Source: an uncultured Stenotrophomonas sp.
GTDB taxonomy: Bacteria; Pseudomonadota; Gammaproteobacteria; Xanthomonadales; Xanthomonadaceae
Length of the DNA: 64,000 bases
Direction of reading: 5' to 3'
NCBI RefSeq assembly: GCF_945952405.1
Contig: NZ_CAMFIA010000001.1
Coordinates: forward strand, 310,001 to 374,000
Below the pieces are notes generated by a model. The model saw only the letters and a list, made by a program, of their open reading frames with translations. It was not told where the DNA came from and did not search any database. This document shows, piece by piece, positions 8,879-18,451 of the stretch (its first letter is position 1; each line of letters starts with the position of its first letter). Both the position numbers and the translations under genes were made by a program.

Positions 8879-10735
8879 ATGCAGGACACAGCCCCCACCA
8901 TCCCCAACGCCGAAATCCGTCGCGCCGGGGTCGATCTCAACGGACTGATGACGGTGCTGGGCAAGCACCTGTATTCCACCCCGATGGTGGCCCTGCGTGA
9001 GCTGGTGCAGAACGCGCACGACTCGATCATCCGCCGCCGCATCGAACAACCCGGCGTCGAAGTGCCCTCGCAGATCCAGGTACAGGTCGATGCCGCCGCC
9101 GGCGTGCTGCGTATTGTCGATAGCGGTGCCGGCCTGACCCGCCAGGAGATCCATGACTACCTGGCCACCGTCGGCGTCGGCTACACCCGTGGCCTGCGCC
9201 AGGGCAGCGAGGACCAGGATGGCCTGATCGGCATGTTCGGTCTCGGCTTCCTGTCGGCATTCGTGCTGGCGCGCCGGGTCAGCGTGCGCACCACCTCCTA
9301 CCAGGCGCCGGCGCTGGGCCACCTGTACGTGTCCAGCAACGCCGAGCAGTACACCGTCAGTGAAGTGCCGGCGCGTGCGATCGGTACCGAGGTGGAACTG
9401 GAGCTGCATCCGGAGTTCCTGCCGCTGGCCAGCGAGGCGCGCCTGCATGAGGTGCTCGGCCGCTACTGCGCGTTGCTGTCCGAGCCGATCTTCATCGGCG
9501 CGTCGGCCACCGCGCTGAATCCCGAGCCGCCGCCGTGGCGCGGGCAGGGCGATGTGGCCCTGCATCCGGTGCAGGCACGCCGCCAGGCGCTGCAGTTCGC
9601 CGCGCGCTTCGAGCATGATTTCGAGCCGATCGTCACCCTGCCGTTGCGTGCCGATGGCAGCAGTGACGCGACCGGCCTGCTGTGGGTGCAGGACGGTGCC
9701 ACCTATGGCACCAGCGACAACCGCAACCTGTCAGTGTTCGTGCGCGGCATGCTGCTGGACGATGATGCGCGCGACCTGCTGCCGCCGTGGGCCGGTTTCA
9801 TCGGCGGGGTGATCGAGTCGTCGCGGCTCACGCCCACCGCCAGCCGCGAGGACCTGCAGCGCGATGACCAGTACCGTGCCGTGCAGCATGCGCTGCTGGA
9901 AGCACTGATCGACGGCCTGGCCGACGTCGCGCGACAGCAGCCGGAAGCCTGGCGACGGGTGCTGTCGCGCCACAACGAGGCGCTGTTGGGCGCCGCCCTG
10001 TGCGATGAGCGCCTGTTCGATCTGCTGCTGGAGCATGTGCGCGTGCCGACCTCGCAGGGTGACCTGCCGGCCAGCGCGCTGCCGGCCCGCGGTGCCGTGC
10101 ACGTCATTCTCGACAATGGCGGTGGCTTCGAGGAAATGCTGTTCCGCGCGATGGGGGTGCCGGTCGCGCATGGCCATCGCTATGCGGTGGTGCCGTTCCT
10201 GCGACGCTGGGCCCAGGCCAAGGGCCTGCGCCTGGTGGAGCTGGGCACCGAGCAGGGCAACCGCGCGCTGTTCCGCAGCGACGATAGCCTGGACGAGGCG
10301 CAGCTGGCATGGCTGCGCGAACGGCTGGGCGACGGCGAGCAGCTGCTGCCGGCGCGCTTCAGCCCGGAATCGCTGCCGGTGGTGGTGGTGCCCGACCGCG
10401 AAGCCGAGCTGAAGCAGCGGCTGGAAGACGACGAGAACGACAAGCGTGTCTCGATGGCGGCGCTGCGCCTGGCCCGGCAGTTCACCGCACGCATCGAATC
10501 GCGCGCGCCGTCGCGGCTGTACCTCAACCTCGACAACCCGGCAGTGCAGGCCCTGCTGCGTGCCCAGCGCGATGGCCATCCACAGGCTGAAGCCGCGGCC
10601 CGCCTGCTGCGCTCGCTGAAGATCATCGTCGCCGCACAGGGCCGCCCGCTGGCCCGCACCAATGCCACCCCGGGGCCGGATCTGAACGGTGCCTTCGCCG
10701 ATATTGCCGGTGCCCTGCAGCAGATGCTGCGCTGA
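8879..10735 (+). CDS. Divergent HSP90 / HtpG-like chaperone ATPase
   Basis: 618 residues from the ATG at 8879, which follows AAGGAG. The GHKL ATP-binding motifs are clear: ELVQNAHDS (catalytic Glu and Asn), DSGAGLT (DxGxG) and GMFGLGFLSAF (glycine lid). The middle domain keeps a PTASREDLQRD stretch like that of HtpG. The C-terminal dimerisation region is short and divergent; the protein resembles the separate 'HSP90 family protein' group rather than housekeeping HtpG. It lies 48 bases upstream of a large partner gene, suggesting a dedicated two-gene unit. ATPase assignment is firm; the client is unknown. Confidence 0.85.
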   Translation: MQDTAPTIPNAEIRRAGVDLNGLMTVLGKHLYSTPMVALRELVQNAHDSIIRRRIEQPGVEVPSQIQVQVDAAAGVLRIVDSGAGLTRQEIHDYLATVGVGYTRGLRQGSEDQDGLIGMFGLGFLSAFVLARRVSVRTTSYQAPALGHLYVSSNAEQYTVSEVPARAIGTEVELELHPEFLPLASEARLHEVLGRYCALLSEPIFIGASATALNPEPPPWRGQGDVALHPVQARRQALQFAARFEHDFEPIVTLPLRADGSSDATGLLWVQDGATYGTSDNRNLSVFVRGMLLDDDARDLLPPWAGFIGGVIESSRLTPTASREDLQRDDQYRAVQHALLEALIDGLADVARQQPEAWRRVLSRHNEALLGAALCDERLFDLLLEHVRVPTSQGDLPASALPARGAVHVILDNGGGFEEMLFRAMGVPVAHGHRYAVVPFLRRWAQAKGLRLVELGTEQGNRALFRSDDSLDEAQLAWLRERLGDGEQLLPARFSPESLPVVVVPDREAELKQRLEDDENDKRVSMAALRLARQFTARIESRAPSRLYLNLDNPAVQALLRAQRDGHPQAEAAARLLRSLKIIVAAQGRPLARTNATPGPDLNGAFADIAGALQQMLR

Positions 10736-10783
10736 GCACCGCAGCCTCTCCTCCAGCCTTCGCTAGACAGGAATACGTACCTC

Positions 10784-13088
10784 ATGGACATCTGGAACTG
10801 GGTTGAAAAACTGCAGGGCGACCTGCGCCAGGCCGGCCAGGCGCAGAACGCGCATCTGCTGAACCGACTCGCCGATGAGGTGAGTGAACTGCGCACCGAC
10901 CGCGTCGACGCGCTGTTGCCCGAAGCGCGTGCGCTGGGCAAGGCGCTGGAAAATCCATGGGTTGATGTCTATGTCGGCCACTGGGCGCTGCGCAACCGCG
11001 TCGGCAACCTGGTGGAGGGCGAAAGTGCGTTGGGCGATGCGGTGACGCTGTTCGAGCGCGCGCACCGCGACGACACCCTGGAGTGCCCGCAGTCGATCTG
11101 CGTGACCCAGGACCTGGCTGCCTGCTATGGCAACATCGATGGCCCGGGCTGGGTGCCCGAGCGCATCGAGGTATGCGACGAGACGCTGGCGCGGATCGAT
11201 CCGAGCTGGGCCTGTTTCCAGTGCCTGAGCTGCGAGAAGGCCGACGCGCTGCTTGATGATGGTCGTGGCCAGGAGGCACTGGATTACCTGCAGGTGCAGT
11301 CCGATGCGATCGAGGGCTGCGGCAAGGAGGTCTTCGACAGCTTCCCGGAGATGCAGGTCAAGATCCAGCTGGGCATGGGCAATGCCGAGCAGGCGCTGGC
11401 GCTGATCGAACGGCGCGAGGCCGAAGTGGCGGCGTCCGGCGAGTACGAACCGGCCAACTGTACGGTACCGCGTCGCCTGTCCAAGGCCTGGGCGCTGGCC
11501 CAGCTGGGCCGCGAGGAGGAGGCGCTGCAGGAACTGGTGCCGTGGCGCGAACTGGCCCCCACCTACTGGCGGTTGTGGGCCAATGCCGTCGCCGCGCTGT
11601 GCCAGCGTGATCCTTCGCGCAACACCTGGGATCTGGGCGCGCGCTACAGCACCATCATCGAACACTTCGCCCGGGTAGGCTCGCACCGCCTGCTGATCGA
11701 AGTGGCGGCACTGAGCGTGGAACTGGCACTGCAGCGCGGCGCACGCTGGGTGGCGCAGCGCCAGCTGGAACTGGCGCAGTCCCACCTGCCGCAGCTGCGC
11801 CAGGATCGTGGCGCGGCGGCGCGGGTGGCTGGGCTGGCGGCACGCATCGATGCCGCGCCCGACGTGGCGCCGTTGCCGGTGCCGGCCGACGCGCTGCTGG
11901 CGTGGCTGAGCGCGCAGGGCGAGCAGGGCGAGCAGAGCCCGCCGCGCGACCCCGAGCGTGAGGCGCAGTGGCTGCTGCAGGCGCAGGCGCAACGGCCCGA
12001 TGACGAAGCCCTGGCCGAGATGGCGGCCTCCGCGTTGGCGGCCTGTGCTGCGCACGCCGAGGCGCAGGCGCTGCTGTGGCAGTTCGTGCGCAGCCACGCG
12101 CAGGACGAGGGGCCGGCCGCGAACACGTTGCTGCGTTGGCTGACCGAGCAGGGCGACCAGGACGGCCTGCGCCAGCTGGCCGATCTCTATCGACACAGCG
12201 TGCCGGTATTCGCGCACTGGTGCGAGGTGCAGCGTGCCCGACTGGCCGGCGCTGGAACTGGCCGCGAAGGCATTGCTGGTGGCGTCGCCGGCCTCGCACG
12301 GGGCGCGCAGCACGCTGGCGCGGATGTACATGGAAACCGGGCGCTTCAGCGAAGCACAGGCCTGTTATGCGGAGCTGGCGGAGCGACTGGACGACCCGGG
12401 CGCCGCGCACTGGGACCACATGAGTGCGGCCAGTGCGGCGCGCGACTGGGATGCGGTGCGGCGTTCGGCGGCGGCGATCGGCCTGCAGCTGTCCAGCCAG
12501 GACGGCGTGGTCGAGGAGCCGTGGGGCTGGATGATCATCCGCAGCGAAGAGCACGGCGAGCCGATGGAGTACTACGCCCGCCGCAGCGGCCCGGTGACGG
12601 CGCGCATCGTCGAGAACGCAGCGGCCAATCGCGAGCAGCGGGTGGGTGACTGGGTGGTGTTCGATGCAGCACTGGTGCATCCGGCGCCGGAGGACGAGGA
12701 GGCGCGTGAGCAGTTCATTCCGACCTATGCGCAGGTGCATGTGCTGGAGCGGGGGGGCTTTGCCGGCAGCTGGCTGGTCGATGGCGCACACCCGGGCGAA
12801 GACGCGTGGAATGCCTTCCTCGAAGCGGCCGAGGCGCAGGGCTGGCGGGTGTGGTCGCACGGCCGCGCGGACTACACCGTGACCGATCCGGAGGTGGCGC
12901 AGGGAACCCTGCCGGGCGTGCTGTTCACCGTCGCCCAGCCGCGCGAGCATGCGCCGCTGGCGTTGCACCGCTTCCTGCAGCAGGAGACGGCGAAGTGGCC
13001 GCATCCGCAATGCTGGCTGCGCCTGGCCGAGGCCTGCGAGCAGGACCGCGAGCCGCACCTGGCGGTGATCGAGCGCTACGGGCTGTAA
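10784..13088 (+). pseudogene. Large TPR-like partner of the HSP90 homologue, interrupted by +1 frameshift
   Basis: One gene appears split over two frames. The first frame (from ATG 10784, MDIWNWVEKLQGDL) encodes about 485 residues of helical, TPR-like repeats. It runs as sensible protein to FAHWCEVQRA near 12236, then turns into Gly/Arg/Ala-rich shadow up to a stop at 12649. The second frame carries PDWPALELAAKALL onward and ends at 13088 (about 280 residues). Its C-terminal part has WGWMIIRSEEHGEP and WLVDGAHPGEDAWN. Removing one C from the CCC at 12237-12239 joins the two as QRA-DWPALE, giving about 767 residues. It could be a real mutation, a sequencing error or programmed shifting. No enzymatic motif is recognised. 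Confidence 0.7.
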
Positions 13089-13113
13089 GCGACTGTTCTG
13101 ATGGATACCGGGT

Positions 13114-13176
13114 TGTGCCGGCCGCTGGCCGGCAACTTCATGGGATCCTGTGTTGCCGGCCAGCGGCCGGCACTAC
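13114..13176. repeat. Inverted pair of GCCGGCC REP-like units
   Basis: Two copies of a TGCCGGCCGCTGGCCGGCA-type palindrome stand in opposite orientation, at 13116-13136 and 13152-13176; the second ends in CACTAC (GTAG reversed). A third copy lies at 13713-13735, so the small secreted-protein gene between them is flanked by the element. Confidence 0.7.
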
Positions 13177-13193
13177 CATTGAGGAACGCGGAC

Positions 13194-13658
13194 ATGAGAA
13201 AGACAGGGATGTGGGTGATCGCCGGGCTGCTGCTGGCTCCCATCGTGCAGGCGGCCCCTGCCTGCCAGGAACCGGCTGACGTGGCGCGGGCCTTCTTCGA
13301 GGCAAGTACCGGCAAGGGTGACCTGCTGCAACCGCCGCCGGCGCTGGTCAGCGCGGCCTTCGGCAAGGCGCTGCGTGGCGAGCGTGCCTGCCAGGTGCGC
13401 GAGGAGGGTATCTGCACGATCGATTCCGATCCCTGGCTGGACGGCCAGGATGGCGATATCGACAGTGCGGTGCGCTACCAGTGGAAGCAGGCCTCTGCGA
13501 CCGCGGGCCAGGTCGAGATGTACTACACAGTGTGGGGCGAAGCCCGCCTGACCCGCGTGCCGATGGTGCGCCAGGGCCAGGGCTGCTGGCAGGTCGACGA
13601 CATCCTCACCCACCGTGGTCGCTCGGTGCGGAAGATCCTTGCCCAGCCGGTGCCGTGA
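13194..13658 (+). CDS. Small secreted protein of unknown function
   Basis: 154 residues. The start at 13194 gives a clean Sec signal (MRKTGMWVIAGLLLAPIVQA, cleavage before APACQ), while the longer frame runs through the REP repeat. The mature protein has ADVARAFFEASTG, several cysteines (CQE, ERACQV, GICTID, GCWQVDDI) and WGEARLTRVPMV. The fold suggested is the NTF2-like/DUF3828 type of small periplasmic domains, but I cannot assign a family securely. GAGGAACGCGGAC precedes the ATG as ribosome site. Confidence 0.72.
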   Translation: MRKTGMWVIAGLLLAPIVQAAPACQEPADVARAFFEASTGKGDLLQPPPALVSAAFGKALRGERACQVREEGICTIDSDPWLDGQDGDIDSAVRYQWKQASATAGQVEMYYTVWGEARLTRVPMVRQGQGCWQVDDILTHRGRSVRKILAQPVP

Positions 13659-13712
13659 ACGCGGTGACGGCGGCGGCCGGGTCCTGATGCCGGCGAGCGG
13701 GTGGGTCCTGAT

Positions 13713-13735
13713 TGCCGGCCAGCGGCCGGCACTAC
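13713..13735. repeat. GCCGGCC REP-like unit, third copy
   Basis: TGCCGGCCAGCGGCCGGCA followed by CTAC, the same orientation and near-identical sequence as 13154-13176. It lies between the stop of the secreted protein and the stop of the convergent YpjD-like gene. Confidence 0.65.
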
Positions 13736-13751
13736 CGGGGGGCGACCGCCG

Positions 13752-14546
13752 CTAGCGCGAATGCCCGAACACCAGCTCGATCACGAACTGGCTGCCGAAG
13801 AACGCCAGCAGCAGCAACAGCATCGCGGTCAGCGTCCAGTGCACCGCCTTGACCCCGCGCCAGCCATAGCGGCGGCGGCCGAACAGCAGCACGCCGAACA
13901 CGATCCACGACAGCACGCTCAGCACGGTCTTGTGCACCAGCTTCTGCGCCAGCAGGTCGTCGACGAACAACACGCCGGTGACCAGGGTCAGGGTCAGCAG
14001 TGCGAAGCCGACGGTAATGACCCGGAACAGCAGGGATTCGAGGTCGGCCAGCGGCGGCAACGCGCGCAGCCATGGCCGGAACTCGCGGCGGCGCAGGGCG
14101 CGCTCCTGCAGCCACAGCATGATCGCCAGCAGTGCGGCGATGCTCAGCGTGGCGTAGGCCAGCAGCGCCAGCCAGGCATGGCTGGCCAGGCGCCAGCCCA
14201 GCACCTTGCTCGGTTCATGGCCGTAGCCGTGGTAGGCCAGCAGCAGCACGGCGGCCAGCGGGAACACCACCACGCCCAGCGCCGACATGCGCCCGCGCGC
14301 GCCGACCAGCGAGGTCAGCCAGGCCATGCCCAGGCCGACCAGCGACAGTGCGGCGAAGAAATGCATGTCCGGCCCACCGTTGGTGCGCATCGCCACCATC
14401 ACGTGATAGCCGCCGTGCAGCAGCATCGCCGGCAGGGCCGGCCACAGCCAGGTGGGGGAGCCGATGGGTTCATCGCGGCCGAGCGCGCGCACCAGCAGGG
14501 CACTGGCAGCCAGGTAGAGCAGGACGGCGATGAGAACGATTGTCAT
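13752..14546 (-). CDS. ypjD: CcsA/YpjD-type inner membrane protein (cytochrome c assembly family)
   Basis: 264 residues with about eight membrane segments. The family's conserved stretch is visible as LASHAWLALLAYATLSIAALLAIMLWLQERALRRR, with downstream LFRVITVGFALLTLTLVTGV and VHKTVLSVLSWIVFGVLLFGRRRYGWRG. The Trp-rich heme-handling WWD loop of true CcsA is not evident, so the heme-related role is uncertain. The gene sits divergently next to ffh, the same order as in many gamma-proteobacteria, which supports the YpjD/CorE assignment. Confidence 0.82.
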   Translation of the reverse strand: MTIVLIAVLLYLAASALLVRALGRDEPIGSPTWLWPALPAMLLHGGYHVMVAMRTNGGPDMHFFAALSLVGLGMAWLTSLVGARGRMSALGVVVFPLAAVLLLAYHGYGHEPSKVLGWRLASHAWLALLAYATLSIAALLAIMLWLQERALRRREFRPWLRALPPLADLESLLFRVITVGFALLTLTLVTGVLFVDDLLAQKLVHKTVLSVLSWIVFGVLLFGRRRYGWRGVKAVHWTLTAMLLLLLAFFGSQFVIELVFGHSR

Positions 14547-14668
14547 CGTTGCAGTTTCGCATACCCCTGCGGTGGTGGCGACGGCCGCAGCGTCGCAGCC
14601 CGGCAGGCGGGACGGACCCGCTATACTGTCTGCCTTATTGTCCCCCGATTTCAGACAGGTCGTACCGC

Positions 14669-16045
14669 ATGTTCGAGTCCCTGACCCAGCGCCTTTCCGG
14701 CACCATCGAGCGCCTGCGTGGCCGCGGCCGCCTGACCGAGGAGAACATCCGCGAGGCGACCCGTGAGGTCCGCATCGCGCTGCTCGAGGCCGACGTCGCG
14801 CTGCCGGTCGTGCAGGCCCTGATCGAGCGCATCAAGGTGCGCGCGGTCGGCCAGGAAGTGCTGAAGTCGCTGACCCCGGGCCAGGCCCTGATCAAGGTCG
14901 TACGCGACGAGCTGACCGCGGTGATGGGCGCCGAAGCCAGCGACCTGAACCTCAACGTTCCGGCCCCGGCGATCATCCTGATGGCGGGCCTGCAGGGCGC
15001 CGGCAAGACCACCACCGTGGGCAAGCTGGCCAAGCACCTGAAGGAAAAGCGCAAGAAGAAGGTGATGGTGGTCTCGGCCGACGTCTACCGTCCGGCCGCG
15101 ATCGAGCAGCTGAAGACCCTGGCCGAGCAGGTCGGGGTGCTGTTCTTCCCGTCCAGCGCCGACCAGAAGCCGGAGGCCATCGTCCGCGCCGCCATTGACG
15201 ATGCGCGCAAGTCGTTCGTTGACGTGCTGCTGGTCGATACCGCCGGCCGCCTGGCCATCGACGAAGCGATGATGGCCGAGATCAAGGCCCTGCACGCGGC
15301 GGTCAACCCGGCCGAAACGCTGTTCGTGGTCGACGCCATGACCGGCCAGGACGCGGCCAACACCGCCAAGGCCTTCGGTGACGCGCTGCCGCTGACCGGC
15401 GTGGTGCTGACCAAGACCGACGGTGACGCCCGTGGCGGCGCCGCGCTGAGCGTGCGCTACATCACCGGCAAGCCGATCAAGTTCGTCGGTGTCAGCGAAA
15501 AGCCGGACGGCCTGGATGTGTTCCACCCGGACCGTATCGCCAGCCGCATCCTCGACATGGGCGACGTGCTGTCGCTGGTCGAGCAGGTCGAGCAGCAGGT
15601 CGACAAGGACAAGGCCGCCAAACTGGCCGAGAAGGTTGCCAAGGGCAAGAAGTTCGACCTGAACGACATGCGTGACCAGCTCGAGCAGATGCAGAACATG
15701 GGCGGCATCGGCGGCCTGATGGACAAGCTGCCGGGCCTGGGCAACATCCCGGACCATCTGAAGCAGCAGGTCAGCCAGGGCAAGGAAGTGCCGCGCATGA
15801 TCGCCATCATCAGCTCGATGACCAAGAAGGAACGGCGCAACCCGAACCTGCTCAACGGCTCGCGCCGCGCCCGCATCGCCAAGGGCTCGGGCGTGACCCC
15901 GGCCGACGTCAACAAGCTGATGAAGCAGTACATGCAGATGGAAAAGATGATGAGCAAGATGGCCGGCGGTGGCATGAAGGGCATGTTGCGCAGCATGAAG
16001 GGCATGATGGGCGCGATGGGCGGCCGCGGCATGCCGTTCCGTTGA
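14669..16045 (+). CDS. ffh: Signal recognition particle protein Ffh
   Basis: 458-residue SRP GTPase that binds 4.5S RNA and delivers nascent membrane proteins to FtsY. N domain ([22 protein letters not shown]), G domain with [30 protein letters not shown] and [14 protein letters not shown], then the Met-rich M domain ([37 protein letters not shown]). The ATG at 14669 is the family start; the open frame upstream is non-coding. A TATACT at 14622-14627 is a likely -10 box. Confidence 0.98.
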   Translation: MFESLTQRLSGTIERLRGRGRLTEENIREATREVRIALLEADVALPVVQALIERIKVRAVGQEVLKSLTPGQALIKVVRDELTAVMGAEASDLNLNVPAPAIILMAGLQGAGKTTTVGKLAKHLKEKRKKKVMVVSADVYRPAAIEQLKTLAEQVGVLFFPSSADQKPEAIVRAAIDDARKSFVDVLLVDTAGRLAIDEAMMAEIKALHAAVNPAETLFVVDAMTGQDAANTAKAFGDALPLTGVVLTKTDGDARGGAALSVRYITGKPIKFVGVSEKPDGLDVFHPDRIASRILDMGDVLSLVEQVEQQVDKDKAAKLAEKVAKGKKFDLNDMRDQLEQMQNMGGIGGLMDKLPGLGNIPDHLKQQVSQGKEVPRMIAIISSMTKKERRNPNLLNGSRRARIAKGSGVTPADVNKLMKQYMQMEKMMSKMAGGGMKGMLRSMKGMMGAMGGRGMPFR

Positions 16046-16053
16046 TGCGATCG

Positions 16054-16071
16054 GCCGAGCCTGGGCTCGGC
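16054..16071 (+). terminator. Hairpin after ffh, possible terminator or REP
   Basis: GCCGAGCC/GGCTCGGC forms a perfect eight-pair stem 9 bases after the ffh stop. Only a short TTCT follows, so it may be a REP-like element rather than a strong terminator. Confidence 0.4.
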
Positions 16072-16163
16072 TTCTGCGGGCACCCGGACCCATGCCCGGG
16101 CAAGCTCGACGCCAGACCCGTCCTGCGCGCACCATGGGGGCCTGTCCGCAACGATGGGCCGTC

Positions 16164-17240
16164 ATGCAGAGTTCCGCTGTAACTTCCCGCGTCGAGGCGT
16201 TCTGCCGGCGCTTTGACGTTTCCGTTCCGATCCTGCTGGCGCCGATGGCCGGTGCCTGCCCGGTGCCGTTGTCGGCCGCACTGGCCAATGCCGGCAGCAT
16301 GGGGGCAATGGGCGCGGTGCTGTCGTCGTCGGCCGACATCGGCCACTGGATGCAGGATTTCCGCGCTGCCAGCAGCGGTCCGGCGCAGGTCAACCTCTGG
16401 GTGCCGGACCCGGTCCCGACCCGCGATGTTGCCGCCGAGGCCGCCAGCCGGACCTTCCTGGCGCAGTGGGGCCCGGAGGTGCCGGCCAGCGCCGCCGACG
16501 CCACGCCGGCGGATTTCGAAGAACAGTTCGCCGCGTTGCTGGCCGCGCGCCCGGCGGTGGCCTCGACCATCATGGGCGTGCTGCTGCCGCGCCACGTGCA
16601 GCAACTGAAGGACGCCGGCATTGCCTGGATCGCCTGTGCGACCACGCTGTCCGAAGCCCGCGCGGCACAGGACGCCGGTGCCGACGCGGTGGTAGCGCAG
16701 GGCATGGAGGCCGGCGGGCATCGCGGCGCGTTCGATCCGGCCATGGCCGAGCGCCAGCTGGTCGGCCTGTTCGCGCTGCTGCCACGCCTGGCCGACCACC
16801 TGCGGATTCCGGTCATTGCCGCAGGCGCAATCGCCGATGGCCGTGGCATCGCCGCCGCACTGACCCTGGGCGCCAGCGCGGTGCAGGTTGGCACCGCGTT
16901 CCTGCGCACCCCCGAAGCGGCGATCGCCTCGGCATGGGCCGATGGGCTGGCCGCCAGCGAACCGGAAGACACCTGGCCGACGCGGGCCTTCAGTGGCCGC
17001 CTGGGCCGTGGGCTGGCGACCGCGTATGTGCGGGCCGCCGCGGCCGAAAGTGCGCCGCTGCCGCGCCCGTACCCGGTGCAGCGTGGCTTGACCGCGCCGA
17101 TGCGCAGGCAGGCCGTGCAGGAAAACCGCCTGGCTGCGATGCAGGCCTGGGCCGGGCAGTCGGCCTGGATGGCGCAGGCACGACCGGCCGCCGACCTGCT
17201 GCGCGACATGTGGAGCCAGGCGCAGGCCCTGCTGCGATGA
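16164..17240 (+). CDS. NAD(P)H-dependent flavin oxidoreductase (nitronate monooxygenase family)
   Basis: 358 residues in a TIM-barrel flavoprotein fold. N-terminal [27 protein letters not shown] carries the family substrate/FMN loop. [11 protein letters not shown] provides the FMN phosphate-binding Gly-His motif, and [31 protein letters not shown] is the classic second FMN signature. These enzymes oxidise alkyl nitronates such as propionate-3-nitronate. The ATG at 16164 best fits the family N-terminus, although an in-frame ATG exists at 16092. The stop overlaps the start of the next gene, indicating a coupled pair. Confidence 0.85.
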   Translation: MQSSAVTSRVEAFCRRFDVSVPILLAPMAGACPVPLSAALANAGSMGAMGAVLSSSADIGHWMQDFRAASSGPAQVNLWVPDPVPTRDVAAEAASRTFLAQWGPEVPASAADATPADFEEQFAALLAARPAVASTIMGVLLPRHVQQLKDAGIAWIACATTLSEARAAQDAGADAVVAQGMEAGGHRGAFDPAMAERQLVGLFALLPRLADHLRIPVIAAGAIADGRGIAAALTLGASAVQVGTAFLRTPEAAIASAWADGLAASEPEDTWPTRAFSGRLGRGLATAYVRAAAAESAPLPRPYPVQRGLTAPMRRQAVQENRLAAMQAWAGQSAWMAQARPAADLLRDMWSQAQALLR

Positions 17241-18049
17241 CGGTCACCTGCAACGGCCGGCCGGCACAGGTCGAGGATCTGCTGCCGGCGCTGGTCAACT
17301 ATGGCCATTTCACTTCGCTGCAGGTGCGCGGCGGCGCCGTGCAGGGGCTGTCATTGCACCTGCAGCGGCTGTCCCTGGCGACGCAGGAACTGTTCGGCAG
17401 CGCGCTGGATGTCGCGCAGGTACAGGCGTGGATGGCGCAGGCCCTGCAGCAGGCCGGGCAGGCCGATGCTTCCCTGCGGGTGACGGTGTACTCGCGTCGC
17501 TTCGATTTCCGCAATCCGCTGGCGGCAGTGCCGGTGGATGTGCTGGTGGCGCTGAGCGCACCGGTGGCGCTGAGCGCGCCGAAACGCGTACGCAGCGTGG
17601 CCTGGCAGCGCGAACTGCCGCAGATCAAGCATGTGGGCACGTTCGGCCTGTTTGCCGAACGCCGCGCGGCGCTGGCAGCGGGGTTCGACGATGTGCTGTT
17701 TGTGACCACAGGCGGCGAAGTCAGCGAGGGCAGTACCTGGAACCTGGCCGTACACGATGGTGAACGGCTGCTCTGGCCGCAGGCGCCGGCCCTGCGCGGG
17801 ACCGCCGAGGCCCTGCTGAAGCAGCACTGGCCCGGCCCGCAGCTGACCCGGCCGCTGGCGCTGGCTGAACTGGCCGGTGTGAAGGCGGCCTTTGCCTGCA
17901 ACGCCAGCGGCCTGTGGGCGCTGGACGCCATCGATGGGAACGTCCTGCCGGGTTCGCAGGCATTGGCTGAACAGGGCAGGGCGGTGCTGGCGGCGGCGGC
18001 CTGGCAGGGATTGGAGGCGGATCCCCTTAGTACCGCAAGAGGGATCTGA
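17237..18049 (+). CDS. Class IV PLP aminotransferase (aminodeoxychorismate lyase / branched-chain type)
   Basis: 270 residues, fold type IV. The PLP lysine is in [20 protein letters not shown], with the following [24 protein letters not shown] carrying the conserved Glu and Asn. PabC-like (4-amino-4-deoxychorismate lyase) and D-amino-acid or branched-chain aminotransferases share these motifs; the divergent sequence leaves the substrate open. It starts inside the stop of the flavin oxidoreductase (ATGA). The last codons (LSTARGI) and stop lie in a GGATC-ended repeat, so the C-terminus may have been altered by repeat insertion. Confidence 0.8.
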   Translation: MTVTCNGRPAQVEDLLPALVNYGHFTSLQVRGGAVQGLSLHLQRLSLATQELFGSALDVAQVQAWMAQALQQAGQADASLRVTVYSRRFDFRNPLAAVPVDVLVALSAPVALSAPKRVRSVAWQRELPQIKHVGTFGLFAERRAALAAGFDDVLFVTTGGEVSEGSTWNLAVHDGERLLWPQAPALRGTAEALLKQHWPGPQLTRPLALAELAGVKAAFACNASGLWALDAIDGNVLPGSQALAEQGRAVLAAAAWQGLEADPLSTARGI

Positions 18050-18069
18050 CCCCGGGCGAGCCGCTGGGG

Positions 18070-18098
18070 TTGGCTCGACGGGACTGTGCCGCTATAAT
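18070..18098 (+). promoter_or_regulatory. Probable sigma-70 promoter of the rpsP operon
   Basis: TTGGCT at 18070-18075, a 17-base spacer and a perfect TATAAT at 18093-18098. Transcription would begin near 18105, leaving about 40 bases of leader before rpsP. Confidence 0.65.
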
Positions 18099-18146
18099 CG
18101 CCCGCTTACCTCGCCATCCTGGCGACTGGGCAATAGGAAAAACACC

Positions 18147-18407
18147 ATGGTCAAGATTCGACTGACCCGCGGCGGCGCCAAGAAGCGTCCGTTCTACCAC
18201 ATCATCGTCACCGACGTGCGCAGCGCGCGCGACGGCCGCAACATCGAGCGCGTTGGCTTCTACAACCCGGTCGCCCAGGGCGCCGAGAAGCGCATCGAGC
18301 TGGACCTGGCCCGCGTTGACCATTGGGTCAAGAACGGCGCCCAGCCGACCGACAAGGTCCGCAACCTGATCAAGGAAGCGACCAAGTCCCAGGCCGCTGC
18401 GGCCTGA
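18147..18407 (+). CDS. rpsP: 30S ribosomal protein S16
   Basis: 86 residues starting [19 protein letters not shown], a full-length bS16. It leads the conserved rpsP-rimM-trmD-rplS operon. AGGAAAAACACC precedes the ATG as ribosome site. Confidence 0.98.
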   Translation: MVKIRLTRGGAKKRPFYHIIVTDVRSARDGRNIERVGFYNPVAQGAEKRIELDLARVDHWVKNGAQPTDKVRNLIKEATKSQAAAA

Positions 18408-18414
18408 TCCTGAC

Positions 18415-18436
18415 GGGCCACGCTTCGGCGTGGCCC
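18415..18436 (+). promoter_or_regulatory. UUCG-capped hairpin between rpsP and rimM
   Basis: GGGCCACGC-TTCG-GCGTGGCCC is a perfect nine-pair stem with an extra-stable tetraloop, lying 7 bases after the rpsP stop. No U tract follows. It may act as an RNA-stability or attenuation element that lowers rimM/trmD expression relative to ribosomal proteins, as known for the E. coli operon. Confidence 0.55.
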
Positions 18437-18451
18437 TCTTGGTTGAAGCAG

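Noticed and set aside
14651-17308. Very long minus-strand ORF (885 codons) over ffh and the flavin oxidoreductase
   Set aside because: Shadow caused by GC-rich third positions; it covers three well-supported plus-strand genes.
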